64,000 nucleotides of DNA from Sacculina carcini. Lineage: Eukaryota > Arthropoda > Thecostraca > Sacculinidae. How positions within the stretch are numbered: position 1 is the stretch's first letter; the number at the start of each line of letters is the position of its first letter. Below the pieces are notes generated by a model. That model saw only the letters and a program-made list of their open reading frames with translations, ran no database searches and had not been told where the DNA came from. Below are positions 49,304 through 62,109 of the stretch, piece by piece. Made by a program: the position numbers and the translations under genes. The stretch is taken from the NCBI GenBank assembly GCA_916048095.2, contig OU696586.1, forward strand, positions 3,324,749 through 3,388,748. The letters run 5' to 3'.

Positions 49304-50439
49304 GAAACGTTTAGGTTTCGTTTCTGAAAGGGATAGCCGAATTGTCGCAATGCGGGTTTTGTGTGCGCGCAGCCGTGCAGTTTCTGTGCTGGCCGTGACT
49401 GCGAAATCCTTGCCAACCGGGGCCGTGAGGCTTTGCCCATGCATAAATTCACGCCAACATTGGCCTTTCCACTGTTGTGTTCAAATGCGTAAATTTAATA
49501 ATTTCAAAAATAACATACATATACGCACACATTTAGGGTCTGTTCGATTCACTTTTAGAAGTACTTCCGAAGTGAATCCAGAGGGGAATGAAAAGTTGTC
49601 GCTCATGTCGCTGAGTAGGTATGAATTGTGTTTGTTTTTGTTTTCCGAGAACCTATTTTGAGCCCAATCCGTTGAGAACTGCAAAAATACTGAACTACAC
49701 TTTCAAATATCAAGAAGACGATGAATTTGTGGGCAAAAACAAATTGACACGCCATCGTACTAACAAACACCACCATAAAACAACAATTAGTTCCGCACTT
49801 CACAAACTGTTCGATTCATGCACTTCGGAAGTCCTCACTTCCTTACTGCTATCTTCGAACTTTTCATAAGGAGATACGATCTATTTCTCATGCCTTTACA
49901 CGGCCCAATGTGAAGATTTTCCTATGATACATGCAAACCAAACGAACAGTTTCGAGTTAAGAATTACATTGTAATCTTACGCTATTTCCGCTTTCAGGTA
50001 GTTTTGATCGTATTGTTAATATTTAGTTAATTGTAATAATTGAGCTGGAGGATTACTATAGATGAGCTATTTTCGTAATTATCAGTAGAACCACTCTAGC
50101 ACTACGGAAGAAATGTCGCTTTCGGAAGTGATAGCCGTGAAAAATGTTTTCTGTGCAAATTGTGGATTTGCTCTGGAGCACAGACATAATTCTCATTCAT
50201 TCCTCCTTCGTTTACTCGTCTGTGCGTCCAAGTCCGTTTGCAAGCTCTTGTTTGTAGGTTTTTTTTCGACATCTGCTACTTCCAAACACGTACACACTTA
50301 ACTTTGCATGAACAGAAAGGAAGCGATGCGACAGAGGTGTAGTTTGCCGCAGAGACACACGTGTGTCTGTCTGTCTGTATGTCTGTTGTGTAATGAGATG
50401 CCACGCTATATGTTCCCTAATGTCACCGGTGTCTCCAGT

Positions 50440-50475
<36 letters not shown>

Positions 50476-51350
50476 CCACGCACATGGAAACAGACGCATG
50501 TGAGGAATATATGATAGAGCGTGTGAGGGGGGCAGATAGAGTTTGAGAGCATGTAGTGGCTGAGCGATATGCAAATTTGTGTTGTCGAGGAGTAGTCGTA
50601 AATTTCCGGTGTGGGTCGACTGGGACACTTTACTCCCACCCTCTAGCTGGTCGCTCCCACGCCTACTCTTTCTCTGTGTCACTTATTCTCGAGTTCACCG
50701 AGCATTGAGTTGAAGCGACGAAGGATGCTGTACATAATTACCTGCGGTAGCGAAGCAGCGCGTGAAACGATGCGGAGACATTGGCACCAGTATTTGCACC
50801 ACTGGGAAAATAACCATCATATGAAAGAAACTAGTGAACCATTAAACTGAAAAATAACTATGAAACCATCCAACTAAAATAGTCTTTATAAACAAATTAC
50901 TCTTCTGTTGATAATAAAAATGGGCTTGTTTATAAAATTTAACTAGCCAACTTTGAGTGAAAAACAATTGAGTGAAAATACGAACAGGCTTCGAATAGTT
51001 TACTACAAATTCTCAAAGAGTGTCCCTTTCTTTCTCTGACTAATACTTTGCGATCTCTTGAGTGGCTGACAATCCGATTATAGCTCTATCACACACAAAT
51101 TGTAGGCTGTTGTGGAAAGCATGAAGCGTGTAGTTTGAAAGCTTGAAGCATGCATATTTTCTATATGACAAACTATAAGAAAAACGGCAATATATGGGCA
51201 ATAATGTATTTGTGTTATTGGATGTACAAACCAGATACGGCTTGTACACCACTTCTACTGGCACTTCCGAGAAATCTCATCGGCCTTCCAACACTGTGGC
51301 CTACATCCCAACACAATCTCTATCCACAGTGCAAATCAACCTCTATGCAC
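49304..51350. other. Unique DNA with microsatellites, no gene recognised
   Basis: (CA)n at 50440-50471. Short frames on both strands. A repeated 'cgattcactt' motif occurs near 49540 and 'cgattcatgcacttcggaag' near 49812. Nothing I can name. Confidence 0.4.
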
Positions 51351-51512
51351 ACACACCCACACACGCACACATACACACACACATGTACATGCGCGACTTG
51401 AATGCACAAGTAATTTGTCGGTGCGTTAGTTTTTATTCCCGACGCCTGGCGAGACTGATTTAGTGCGCGTGCAGCGGTCTATACGAGAAAAATTGCTTCT
51501 GCACACTTGGTC

Positions 51513-51550
<38 letters not shown>

Positions 51551-52049
51551 TGTGTTGAGAGCGTTGGATTCTCAATTTGGCTTCCAATTTGCTGTGCTGT
51601 GTCGACGTTTGACTGTGAAGTGTAGGTTGGCGCTTAGGCTGGTAGGAAACATGTCCCTGATACACCGTGCTTCCAATGGCGCACCAATTGGTATTCGACC
51701 CACTTTAGTTTGTTCGGCAAGCGCGAGGTACGTTTGCGATGTTGTCATTTGCCATTACCCACTTGTGCTCTCTGTCTTGGATCTTGTATTTGACACCTGT
51801 TTTCACTGGCGTTGCCCCATGACAATGGGAATGACGAGGCCAGTTGATTGAAATGCCGCAACTGCATCAATTAGAAGATTCTAGTTGTGGTGACAAAAAA
51901 TACATGGTAAGAAAGTGCGCATGTTAAAATATTAATATAATTTTAATATAATTTTAATAGAAGTTTTTTTAAAGGCTTTAATAGGGTGTGAAGGCTTAAT
52001 TGAAGCCCTATTTAATATAAGTTTTTTAAAGGCTGATCCCAAACTTTTC
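51351..52049. other. Spacer with CA and GT repeats
   Basis: CA-rich 51349-51385 and (GT)n 51515-51553. No gene seen. An AT-rich 'ttttaatata' repeat near 51934-51960. Confidence 0.5.
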
Positions 52050-52303
52050 AAACCTTCCATCATCATTGTCTTCATCATTGCTATTATCATACATATTATC
52101 ATCATCATCTTAATTGTCATTATAATCATTATCTTCATTATTATTATTATTATCATCATTATCATCATTATCATGATCATGATCATAATTATCATCATTA
52201 TCTTGATCATCATTATCATAGTTTTCATGATCATCATTATCATGATCATCATTATCATGATCATCATTATCATCATCATCATTATCATCATCATCATAAT
52301 ATC
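52050..52303. repeat. (ATC)/(ATT) trinucleotide repeat
   Basis: About 250 bp of imperfect ATC/ATT/GATC triplets. The Met/Ile-rich frames across it are translations of the repeat. Confidence 0.9.
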
Positions 52304-52474
52304 ACTGTGTGTGTGCGTGCTACTGAACCAAATACAAAACATTTTTAACAAAGCACATGTTGCAATCTGTTAAAACTTTTTCTAAAAGATCTTCAAGGTA
52401 GAAGCTCGCTGCTTGAGCGCAAAAACACGAGTGCATCTGATGTTTGTGGTGTTTGTGGTGTTTGTGGTGTGCTG

Positions 52475-52550
52475 GTGTGTGTTTATGTGTGTATGTATAT
52501 GTATGTGTGTGTGTGTATTATGTATGTGTGTGTGTGTGTTTGTTTGTCTG
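52475..52550. repeat. GT-rich microsatellite
   Basis: Interrupted GT/TATG runs, preceded by 'tttgtggtg' triplicates (52443-52470). Confidence 0.8.
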
Positions 52551-52685
52551 TCTGGTGTCTGTGTGGTCACAGGTAAAACGTAACAGGTGTTGGTGCTTTC
52601 ATGTACTTCGTGGTTCTATCATCGCCAACTCTGTAGTTTTTCCCAGCTGTGCATTGGACTGTGTATAAGTTTGTGCTCTTAGGTA

Positions 52686-52701
52686 TGTGCATGTGTGTGT
52701 A

Positions 52702-52732
<31 letters not shown>

Positions 52733-52790
52733 AAGCGCACAATCTACATTTCATGACAATCAGCAACACATTCCGCCAATACACAAACAA

Positions 52791-52822
<32 letters not shown>

Positions 52823-52960
52823 ATACACTGTGTACTATACCAACACGGACCCACTAGCGCATTCGTATGCATGTTTATACATACACACCCACCCACACAC
52901 ACATTTACACACGCACATACACACCCACACACACACACAAACATACATACATACCCGCAC
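52686..52960. repeat. GT then CA microsatellite cluster
   Basis: (GT)n at 52692-52732, then (CA)n at 52790-52830 and impure CA to about 52945, giving opposing runs about 60-100 bp apart. Confidence 0.85.
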
Positions 52961-53352
52961 ATACTGCGATTTGAACAGACATGTGGTTGTGCTTTTATGA
53001 CATACGAAAGAGTGTGTGTGAGAATGGCGGGCAGAGCTGAGAGAAATGGGAATTATGCTGGGCGGTCATATAGTGCCGCTGGCTGACAGGTCAGTGACCC
53101 CACTGTGTGACCTGCGCGCGCGTGTGTGTGCGTGTGTGTGTGTGTGTGTGTGGTCTTATAGCGTGCGTTTCCACTGATTGTTGCTCGACAATCCGAGATA
53201 AGCACTGTCAGTCATCTCTCATCTCTTGGCCGGCGTAGTTGAAGCAAAAGAGATCTGCGCTCCATCGCTGGTCGATGTTTGGTCAACAGCCCGTGAAAGC
53301 ATGTGCAGGAACATGTCACTTCATGAACAGGCACAGTGGGCTTCGATCAGTG
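52961..53352. other. Spacer with (GT)n at 53116-53152
   Basis: Mixed composition, no gene recognised. Confidence 0.45.
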
Positions 53353-53430
53353 GTTCTGGACTAGGGTTGGTCGCACCCCTAGCTCCTAAGGCAGTTTCCA
53401 AAGTTCCTTTCCAAAGTTCCCGGCAACCTT
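53349..53430 (+). mobile_element. Possible hAT MITE left end
   Basis: CAGTGGTTCTGGACTAGGG resembles the hAT-type terminus. No right end found. Confidence 0.35.
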
Positions 53431-53613
53431 AAAAGGAAATACATATTTAAAATCTCCGTTGTTTGTATTATATATTTTTTCGTTTCGACATTCTGGATCG
53501 GTGTAACAACGCCTTATACATATATATGATTTTTTATATATTGATCCTGCTATTACAAATAGATGGTATTATAATAAAAATATGTAATTTTCCTGAATTT
53601 ACAATTTTCCTGA

Positions 53614-53760
53614 ATTTTGGGAAAGATATACGAGAGCCCTAGTTATAAGAGAGTATTTCTTCAGTTCCGTCTTCTATACTTTACGTGTAATTTTGCCCGG
53701 ATATAAGAGAGACTATTTCTCCACTCATGACATCTCTCTTATATCCGGGATTCACTGTAA
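53614..53760. mobile_element. pogo/Tc1-like terminal fragment with internal palindrome
   Basis: A perfect 17-bp inverted repeat: cccggatataagagaga (53696-53712) and its complement (53733-53749), 20 bp apart. The right edge on minus reads 'ttacagtgaatcccggatat', similar to pogo-type termini. The class is inferred. Confidence 0.45.
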
Positions 53761-53857
53761 GTTGCTTTCTTGTCTTGTGTATTTTCCCTGGAAACAAAAC
53801 ATTTTTACAGTAACTTTAAGCTGTGTGAACGAATATTGAATTAAAAAAAGTCCTGCT

Positions 53858-53861
<4 letters not shown>

Positions 53862-53913
<52 letters not shown>
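53862..53913. repeat. (AT)n microsatellite
   Basis: About 50 bp of alternating AT. Confidence 0.95.
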
Positions 53914-53917
<4 letters not shown>

Positions 53918-54057
53918 CTAGCAGTCTCATTAGTGCTGGATTCATCCAGCCTTTTATGCTCAGTCTGTCCGGGCTTTCATTGTTAATTTAACAATTCAGT
54001 TCTCTCTGAAAAGCTGCCCGCTCTTGTTCTCTGTAACTTTGGATTCTTCCTCGACTC

Positions 54058-54171
54058 TTTCTCTCTCTCTCTCTCTCTCTCTCTGTGTGCGTGTGTGTGT
54101 GTATTGATCGTTTCAACGGCCTGGACCATACAGGCGTGCACGTTCAAACAATGTTCTTCCAGCCTACATAA

Positions 54172-54245
<74 letters not shown>
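54058..54245. repeat. (CT)n and (GT)n microsatellites
   Basis: (CT)n at 54058-54084, a short GT run, then about 70 bp of GT at 54174-54244. Confidence 0.9.
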
Positions 54246-54246
<1 letters not shown>

Positions 54247-54299
54247 TGTGTGTATGTGTATGCTTGTTTCGTGAGTAGACTCAAACACGATCACGCGTA

Positions 54300-54720
54300 A
54301 ATATATAAGTATGCTAACAATTGTACATTATAATCGAAGTGTTTCGATTAGAATTGAGCGAATTTTCACGAAGTGCTCGCCGGGTAGCTTTTTTCTGAAA
54401 AAATTCATTTCTATATTTGTATGCTTTGCAAAGATTATATGCCATTAAGTGTTTTTTGTTATTTGACATCAAACTAGCTAGTGGTTTTTGTGTGTTTTTT
54501 CTCCATCATATAATCTATCATTATTTCATCATATATTCCTATATCATATCATCATAAATATAAATATAAAATAATTATATATCACAAATATAAATATATA
54601 CCATATCATCATATCATCATAATTTTTCTCATCGGGTGAATTTTTAATCAGTCGTGCTCCAGGAATATAATAGTGCTTGTAATCTGTGCTCGGCTTAGAA
54701 ATGCCCTTTCCCGCTTTTCT
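54300..54720. other. AT-rich spacer
   Basis: Repeated 'atatcatcat' and 'aaatataaat' stretches at 54490-54625. No gene seen. Confidence 0.5.
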
Positions 54721-54738
54721 GTCTGTGTGTCTGTGTGT

Positions 54739-54815
<77 letters not shown>
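54720..54815. repeat. (GT)n microsatellite
   Basis: About 90 bp, nearly pure after an interrupted start. Confidence 0.9.
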
Positions 54816-54816
<1 letters not shown>

Positions 54817-55140
54817 TTGTGATTCAAGCCAATAAAAGCCTTTTTAATTCATCTCGACACGGCAAAAATCTCGTTAGACACTTCATTATGCACTTGAGTG
54901 CGGAAAATTGACGACCATAAAAGCATAATGTCTGTTTTTGATGTGTGCTGCAATCGCCTGGCTTTGCACTGTTCAGTAGAATTTCACTGCTGGGCCCGAT
55001 CAGTTTCATCAGCTGAAAACTAGCCGTTTCTTTTGCGCTACAATTCGCACACGAAATCTTACGAGCCATTCGTACGTGCGTGGTAAGTTGTGTGCGTTCT
55101 GTGTATTGATCGCATAACGTTTGCATACATCAAATGGCAC
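54816..55140. other. Unique spacer, no gene recognised
   Basis: The minus strand is open for about 100 codons (54824-55126) without simple repeats, but there is no motif or splice evidence. Kept as non-coding. Confidence 0.35.
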
Positions 55141-55143
55141 CTG

Positions 55144-55144
55144 T

Positions 55145-55200
<56 letters not shown>
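55144..55200. repeat. (GT)n microsatellite
   Basis: About 50 bp of GT. Confidence 0.9.
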
Positions 55201-55503
55201 TTAAACACACGAATGCCAGTTGTCCATATCAATTAGATAGCTCATATTGCCACTGGAAAATATATGAACGATTTCAATTTTTCTATTGGCATTATATTTA
55301 TCGGAACAGTCTAGGGTTCAGTTGAAATCATGTTATTTATATTGTATTCTCACTTGCAAACAACCACAATAATTCCAATTGAGTGCTAAATTTTGGGTAA
55401 CAGTTTTACTTGTTTTTACACAAAAAATGCTGTATTCAGACAATATACGGCAGGTAAAATAGTAACATGGTAATATGGTAATCCTTTTGTGGCAAATGCA
55501 ATG

Positions 55504-55562
55504 GTAACTGGTGCATGTACTGGTACTGGTACTATAATGGTAACTGGTACTGGTTACTGGCA
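55504..55562. repeat. (TGGTAC)n-like short repeat
   Basis: Degenerate 'ggtactggtac' and 'ggtaactgg' units. Confidence 0.7.
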
Positions 55563-55794
55563 ACGCGGTTCTTAGGTTATTTCTTGAGCGTGCGCAAACA
55601 AAGATTCGTTATAGATAGAAGCGATGGGGCTTTTGTTCGGCTTGAAGATTGCGGGCGTTCTCGTTTGTTGTGTATTAGTCGTCGAGGCTATTGTGTCTGT
55701 AGTCCGTAGTCCGTAGTACGGAGTCTTGTCACGAACAACGTGCCGTTCATTCACGCGCCGCACACACACACACACGCCAGACACAAGAAAAAAT

Positions 55795-56017
55795 AAGAAC
55801 CTTCACGAAACACAAACCGACCTCTATTGCTACTCAAAAATACTTTACCTGATAATTTTCAAGTATCCTGGTAGAAGTCAACATATTGGGTTTGCTTTCA
55901 GCCACGCAAAACTATGTGTACAGTTAGCCGGTGATGTTGAAAGCGAGGTTCTTCAATCGATGACCAATATAACGATATCAGACATTGTTGACGTCCAAAT
56001 CTTTGGCGGCTACTGAA
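55795..56017. mobile_element. Tc1/mariner-like MITE, partial copy
   Basis: Internal sequence matches 57034-57190 ('cacgaaacacaaaccgacct', 'gtagaagtcaacatattggg'). The right end on minus reads 'cagtagccgccaaagatttg', like the terminus at 56949. Confidence 0.65.
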
Positions 56018-56090
56018 CAAATACCAACACACCATATACACTCAGAAATAGATTACATACAAGAATGTGGTCTCAATAATTATAAGGACT

Positions 56091-56116
56091 ATTATTATTA
56101 TTATTATTATTATTAT
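56091..56116. repeat. (ATT)n microsatellite
   Basis: About eight ATT triplets. Confidence 0.9.
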
Positions 56117-56117
56117 C

Positions 56118-56605
56118 AATTACAGGCAAATCCAGTAGCATGGGAAGAGTGCAAGCACTATTACCACGCTGCGGTGGCCCCATGTACCGGAAGCGCCCAA
56201 AGGATGTAGAAAGAAAGTTGAAAAAGCATATAATTCTAGAGATAAAAGAAGAGTTCGAAAAGAAAATGATAAATAAATGAAAACAAACAATACAATCGAT
56301 AACACTCCATAATTTCACTCCGCCCACACTGCTCAATAAACAACAACAATCAACAAATAAATATATACACATGTGGTTAAATAAACGACAACCAAGAATA
56401 AGTATGCAGAATTAGGAATAAATATTGGCATGTAAGAATGTCTAAGGTATCGCAAGATTTTACGCAGAGATAGCAGCACAAGGGTCTATTGCAGAATATA
56501 TTGTCTCAATAGACTGAGGCTCAATGAAAATCGTTGACCGATTTGAATTCAAAGCCGATTGACATGCAAACTGTGCTGGCTACTTGCCAAAACATGGCCC
56601 ACGAC
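56118..56605. other. Unique spacer, no gene seen
   Basis: Short frames only. At 56160-56210 'cacgctgcggtggcccc' and GC-richer words, then AT-rich. Confidence 0.4.
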
Positions 56606-56766
56606 CAGTGGCGGCGCCAGGATTTATCCGCGGGGGGCTGCGGAGAGGCTAGGAAAAATGATGCCGAGGCTTGGGGGGCTCAGGAGGGCTTGACACATTT
56701 GATATTTTCAGGGCAAATATAATTCATTCCAGCTCCCCCCACCCCCCTACCCTTGCGTCGCCACTG
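56606..56766. mobile_element. hAT MITE, CAGTGGCGGCGCC family, copy 4 (short)
   Basis: CAGTGGCGGCGCCAGG to TTGCGTCGCCACTG, about 160 bp. Subterminal poly-G and poly-C blocks. The 8-bp flanks match only 5 of 8. Confidence 0.75.
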
Positions 56767-56841
56767 CTCACAAGCTCCAATACTGAATAATTGATATTCC
56801 AAGTCATCTGAAAATATGTCCATGCTACTGGCTGTATATGA

Positions 56842-56937
56842 ACACATCTGACCCATCTAACACATCTAACACATCTGACACATCTGACACATCTGACACA
56901 TCTGACACATCTGACACATCTGACACATGTGACACAG
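56842..56937. repeat. 9-bp minisatellite
   Basis: About ten units of 'acacatctg' with a few substitutions. The minus frame over it reads Val-Arg-Cys repeats. Confidence 0.9.
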
Positions 56938-56944
56938 GCATATA

Positions 56945-57248
56945 CTGTAGTCGCCGAAAGTTTGCACGCTAAAAACAACAAAACCACAGTTTTGAATTGA
57001 CGGCTTAAAAAGTGACACAATCAATTTTTCTCACGAAACACAAACCGACCTCTGATGATGCTCAAAAATACTTCACCTGAATATTTCCTAAGTATCTTGG
57101 TAGAAGTCAACATATTGGGTTTGCTTTTAGCCACGCAAAATATGTTCAGTTAGCCGGTGATTTTGAAAGCGAGGGCCTTCCATTCTATCACCAATTTACA
57201 TGCAAATTTATGATATCAACACTCGTTTGTGCAAACTTTTGGCACAGA
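56945..57248. mobile_element. Tc1/mariner-like MITE, full copy
   Basis: Left end 'gtcgccgaaagtttgcac' and right end, on minus, 'tgtgccaaaagtttgcac'. 14 of 15 bases match in the core. About 300 bp, no coding. Confidence 0.65.
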
Positions 57249-57315
57249 TTGGCGGCCAAAATTGCCTTACCGCATCGCCAACTTGGATAATGCAACGTAT
57301 CAGTGATAGTTGTTG

Positions 57316-57511
57316 TTTGTATGTGTGTGTGCGTGTCAGTATATGTGTGTGACAGTATATATGTGAGTGTGTGTATCAGTGTGTTTATTTGTGAGTGTGT
57401 GTGTGTGCGTGTGTGTGTGTTGGACTCTGTGTGTCACTGTGTGAGCTTTGACGTGTGCGCTGCGTACAAATGTGAGGTGCGTATTTGCCTGGGATTCCTC
57501 ACAGTTTCATG

Positions 57512-57568
<57 letters not shown>

Positions 57569-57670
57569 ACACATACACACACACACACATACACAGACAC
57601 GAACACATACACACACACGAACACATGTCACCTTTTGACCTCCGTGTTCGACTGTGTGCCTTCTGATTGT

Positions 57671-57715
<45 letters not shown>

Positions 57716-57750
57716 TGTGTGAGTGTGTGAGTGTGTGTGTCTGTGTGTGA
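57316..57750. repeat. GT, CA, GT microsatellite cluster
   Basis: Interrupted GT 57316-57440, (CA)n 57518-57620, then (GT)n 57668-57750. Inverted neighbouring runs. Confidence 0.9.
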
Positions 57751-58220
57751 AGAGCATGACCTCGCTGTCAGTTCTTTCCAGCTCTCTCTTGCCTCCCGCT
57801 GCCAGACATGGCTCAAGTCTCCCAGAGATCTTCAGACTCGTTGGATTAGCAGCCTTGACAGGAGTATGTCAGTGTGCAAAATTTCAATCTGTTCAACTCC
57901 CGTACATGCCCGCTTTACTCACTGGCTGCACAATGGATCGGCGACGTGCAATTTTAATTAGCGTCACTTTTAATTAGCTGAACTTCAAACCATACAATGC
58001 TTGCGAGAATTTTTCCAAGAATTTATTCGGAAAAAACTTGTCGGATAGCTTTGCATTATTTTTCGCTAATTCTTTCGCCATCATATATTTGTATGGCCCA
58101 AATTAGACGGCGAAATTTATCAAAATATTTTCTCAAAATATTTCTCTTATCACTTCGGGCATTACCAGCTACGTAGCATCTCTGCTTCTTGAAGATACAT
58201 TCATGCGTGTATTGAGCGGA
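57751..58220. other. Unique spacer, no gene recognised
   Basis: Frames near 57723-57977 have normal composition but no motif. The rest is AT-rich. Confidence 0.4.
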
Positions 58221-58394
58221 TGTATGTGTGTGTGTGCGTGTCTCTGTGTGTGTGTGTGTGTGTGAGTGTGTGTGAGGTGCTACACTCTGAAATGCATTAT
58301 CTTTCGTTTGTTCCGGATTACCGATGAGTCCTCGCTAGTTCTTCGCTTTTGTTTGCTGCATCCGTCTGTATGTCTGTGTGTGTATGTGTGTGCT

Positions 58395-58440
<46 letters not shown>
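58221..58440. repeat. (GT)n microsatellites, two blocks
   Basis: 58221-58274 and 58374-58440. Confidence 0.85.
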
Positions 58441-58443
<3 letters not shown>

Positions 58444-58611
58444 CGTGTGCGTCGGGAGAGTGGGTTTTTTTTTATTTGCCTACGTTTTAGCCAACATTAG
58501 CGAGAACGGAATATTGTACATTGTAGCAGCCAGCCCAATGTATTGTCACGCACAGAATGAGGCTCTCTTCATATCGGACTTGATCAATAGATTATCACAA
58601 GGAATCATTGT

Positions 58612-58791
58612 CGGCGCTAAGGGGGGGGGGGGGGGGGGGGGCTTGGAGTGGCTGAAGCCCCCCGATAAATCCTGTTCGTGAATATTTTGAGTGTAGTTCC
58701 CCAATATGTTTCGCCAAGATGATGAATCTTTTTCCGTTCGCCCATCAACCCAGCCCCCTCCGTCCACGGACAATTCCTGGCGCCGCCACTG
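58612..58791. mobile_element. hAT MITE, CAGTGGCGGCGCC family, right-end copy with G21
   Basis: Right end 'tcctggcgccgccactg' at 58791. The left terminus is lost. A run of 21 G at 58621-58641 follows 'gctaa', the same context as the G16 run in copy 1. Confidence 0.7.
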
Positions 58792-58920
58792 AACGTGAAA
58801 CAATTATTTCAACTGTCGACAAAAAAGCCATCACATTTGCAGGCCTTCACAGATAAGCGAAATATTGGCAAAACTCATGCATTTTTCATTATGATCTTGC
58901 AGGAAACAATGCTATGACAT

Positions 58921-58973
58921 TTACACACACACTCACGAACACATACACACACACACACACACACACATACACA

Positions 58974-59012
<39 letters not shown>

Positions 59013-59016
59013 CCAA
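58921..59016. repeat. (CA)n microsatellite
   Basis: Two CA blocks with a few interruptions. Confidence 0.9.
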
Positions 59017-60735
59017 ATTTATTTATGCACGCAAGAGTTGCTCATAGTAGGGTTGTAGTGATTTAAGAAAATTTACATGCGCGAGTGTTTCCCATAATTC
59101 AGACGACGCTGATTCTAATGATGTTCAAATTATTGAAATCAAATGTGATTTATGGGGGACGCGAATTGCATTTGATAATTCGAAATTTGACCTTATAGCT
59201 CATATCTTGAATTAATTTTAATGTGATACCACTTTTGCTATAATTGTTGTACAAGACGGTTGTTAACTTTTTCAGTCTTGTCCAGATGGATATCCACATA
59301 CACACACACACACACACACACATACACACACACGCACATATATATACACGCAGACAAACATACATACAGCTAGTGTAATCAGATCACAATAATTTATTTA
59401 CCTGTTCTGACATGTTGCACTAGCACGTCACTTTGCAACATCATGTGTGTGTGTGTGTGTGTGTGCGTGTGTGTTTATCTTGGGGGATTTAGAAGTCATG
59501 CTGTACCAGAAAGTACGAGCGAAATACAATGAACTCCATGGTTAGTGTTTCGATATTGGCGTTGGCGTTTTTTGTCTGTTGTGTCTCACTTTAGATGTTT
59601 TTTTGCGTTGGGCGGAACAGACTAAAAAACAACGTTGTGTCGATCTATGCTGATATAGGACGCTGAATTTTCGGCGAAATTCCTCTCTCCCAATCGCCAC
59701 ATCGGTTAAATGAATAACCACCGAATAGCCACAAAATTGACGATCAATTAATTTCCACTGACTCACCATGGAACTACCAAGGGATCGATACTAATTTAAA
59801 TTAATCTTCTTATACAAATGCAATCTTATGCAATGCAATCTTATATCTTATAATGCAATCTTATATATATGTAATATATATTGTATTACATAATATGAAT
59901 TAACGTTTTTATATAATATAAATTAAAACAAACTCTCCAACCCACGGATCATCACAGAATTATAATTTACCGAATTATCGCCGAAATATGATTGAAATGA
60001 ATTAGCTACGGAAATTTACTCGATTTATGCCGAAATATCATGTTCATATACAGTCATTGGCTGACACTTGAAAATTACCAGTGTATAAATAAATACCACT
60101 TAATTACCACCTTGGAATATTCACCGATTTAGCGTTACAATTACCATTGAATTACCATTGAATTACCACATAATATTGTGTTAGTGCTGATTTACCATGG
60201 TTAAGTCACAGTGTTGTGTTGTTACCGTGGTTAGAGCTACCGTGGTTAATCAGACATACTATGCGATAGACTTGTCGATTATTTACAGATCGGATGTCGA
60301 AACGGTAATGAAAAAGGAGTCAATTGCAATTGAATAAATCCAACAGTCAAAGTCAATAGAAAACAAATCATTGAACGCCGATTAAGCATTAATTGAACGA
60401 CGGATCCATTTTTTTCTCTATCGATCAGTCACTGTATGTTCGCTGGGCTATTTCGCCCACCTATATTCAAGCATGCATGTATATATACATATATGTGTAT
60501 GTGCGTGTATGTAATTGTGTGTGTGTGAGAATAATATAATATACTATATAAATATACACACACATATACAAACATACATTTATGCGTACACAAATACGTC
60601 CTCTATAAATCCGGTCCTTTTCTTGTAAATGGTACAATGGTGCGAATGGTGTACACTTATTCCAATGCATGTACACCTATTAGCCTATTATAAGTCTCGT
60701 TCTAAACGAAGCCACTGCTATGAGTGTGTATATGT
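59017..60735. other. AT-rich unique DNA, no gene recognised
   Basis: Short CA at 59299-59340 and GT at 59443-59475. A stretch near 60,085-60,200 repeats 'aattaccattg' and 'taattacca'. Nothing coding is supported. Confidence 0.45.
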
Positions 60736-60742
60736 GTGTGTG

Positions 60743-60820
<78 letters not shown>

Positions 60821-60946
60821 CGTGTGTGTGTGTGTGTCAGCGTGTCAATGTGGATATTAGCGAGCGGGCACGATTGTGCACGATCGCATGACACGGCCTT
60901 AAGTGCACCAGCACGTAAACGCACACGCACGCACACGCGTGACTGT

Positions 60947-61006
<60 letters not shown>
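60736..61006. repeat. Paired (GT)n microsatellites
   Basis: About 100 bp GT at 60736-60838 and about 60 bp at 60943-61006, separated by a GC-richer 100 bp. Confidence 0.9.
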
Positions 61007-61008
<2 letters not shown>

Positions 61009-62109
61009 TCGTGACCAGTTGGCATAATCAGTTTATTGCAGCGTATAATGGCCTGGCTTTTTGTTCACACTCGACTCTGTATGAGTGTGTGTGTGTGTCT
61101 GTGTGTCGGTCTGTGATTTCGCTCATGTGCCCAGATTGTCGTTCTTGGTGGGGTTCGCTTTTGCCGAAGCTGATTGTAAACTATTTCGGGGGTTTGGCGG
61201 TTTGGTTCACCCACTCGTATGATTCGTGACGTCAAGCTCTGCTTGGTCATCATTGGCTGCAGTTAATCACGCCACATCGCTTAGCCTTGATATCTGTGCT
61301 GCAAGCAACTCGGTCCACTCAGTAGTAGCCTAAATGTGATCTGAATCTTGATTTACTGAATTTATCTATGCTATATCTGTTCATAGTTGATTTTAATAGT
61401 TACTGTGTACAGATATATCAACATCTATTAGCCTGTGCCGTCATGGTTTTCAAATATCAAGCTGGAGAAGATGGTTTGTCAGATGCAACCTGCCTATGTT
61501 GACTGTATAGATAGTTCAATGGAATTTCCTGGGGGTTTTGGCATATTTCTTTGGCACATTTCTTTGGCATATTTCTTTGGCATATTTCTTTGGCATATTT
61601 CTTTGGCATATTTGCTGGATGGATGGGCACTGGATCGGTGCGGTTTTCGTGCGATCAAAAACAGTTGCATTTGGCTAGCAGGCGTTTTCCGACAAGCAAG
61701 TTGATTGCCTCTTCAGATGTGGCTGAATTTTCGGTATCTAACGAATACGCTTGCGAAGCGGAATCGTAACCCTTTAAATCGTGAATTTTTTATATGACAT
61801 CAAACGAATTACGAGACAATATGAATTCGAAACGAATAGGATGAAATTGGATGGGTGAAATTTCCGCATTGCATCTCCTACACTGTTTAGCGCCGCTTTC
61901 ATATTTCCCACAGGAGAAGATTGTTGATATTTCACGCTTGTCAGCTAATTTTGCAACTGGGGCTCCACAAGGGAATGGTGTTGTGGTGGTTTGGAAAGCA
62001 GAAATTGAAGAAATATTTTGGGATTGTTGAAATAGGCTAAAAACAACGTTGTGAGCAAAGTCCCTCATTGACCAGCCGGTGGAGAAGAAGCATATACACT
62101 ACTCTCATT
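61007..62109. other. Unique DNA with a 13-bp minisatellite, no gene recognised
   Basis: Contains the 13-bp repeat at 61540-61614. Frames over and around it on + are partly repeat-derived. Confidence 0.4.
61540..61614. repeat. 13-bp minisatellite
   Basis: Five to six units of 'ggcatatttcttt'. Confidence 0.9.

Noticed and set aside
50212..50682. 156-codon minus frame
   Set aside because: It crosses (CA)n and shows no recognisable domain.
51932..52373. Met/Ile-rich open frames on both strands
   Set aside because: Translations of an ATC/ATT trinucleotide repeat.
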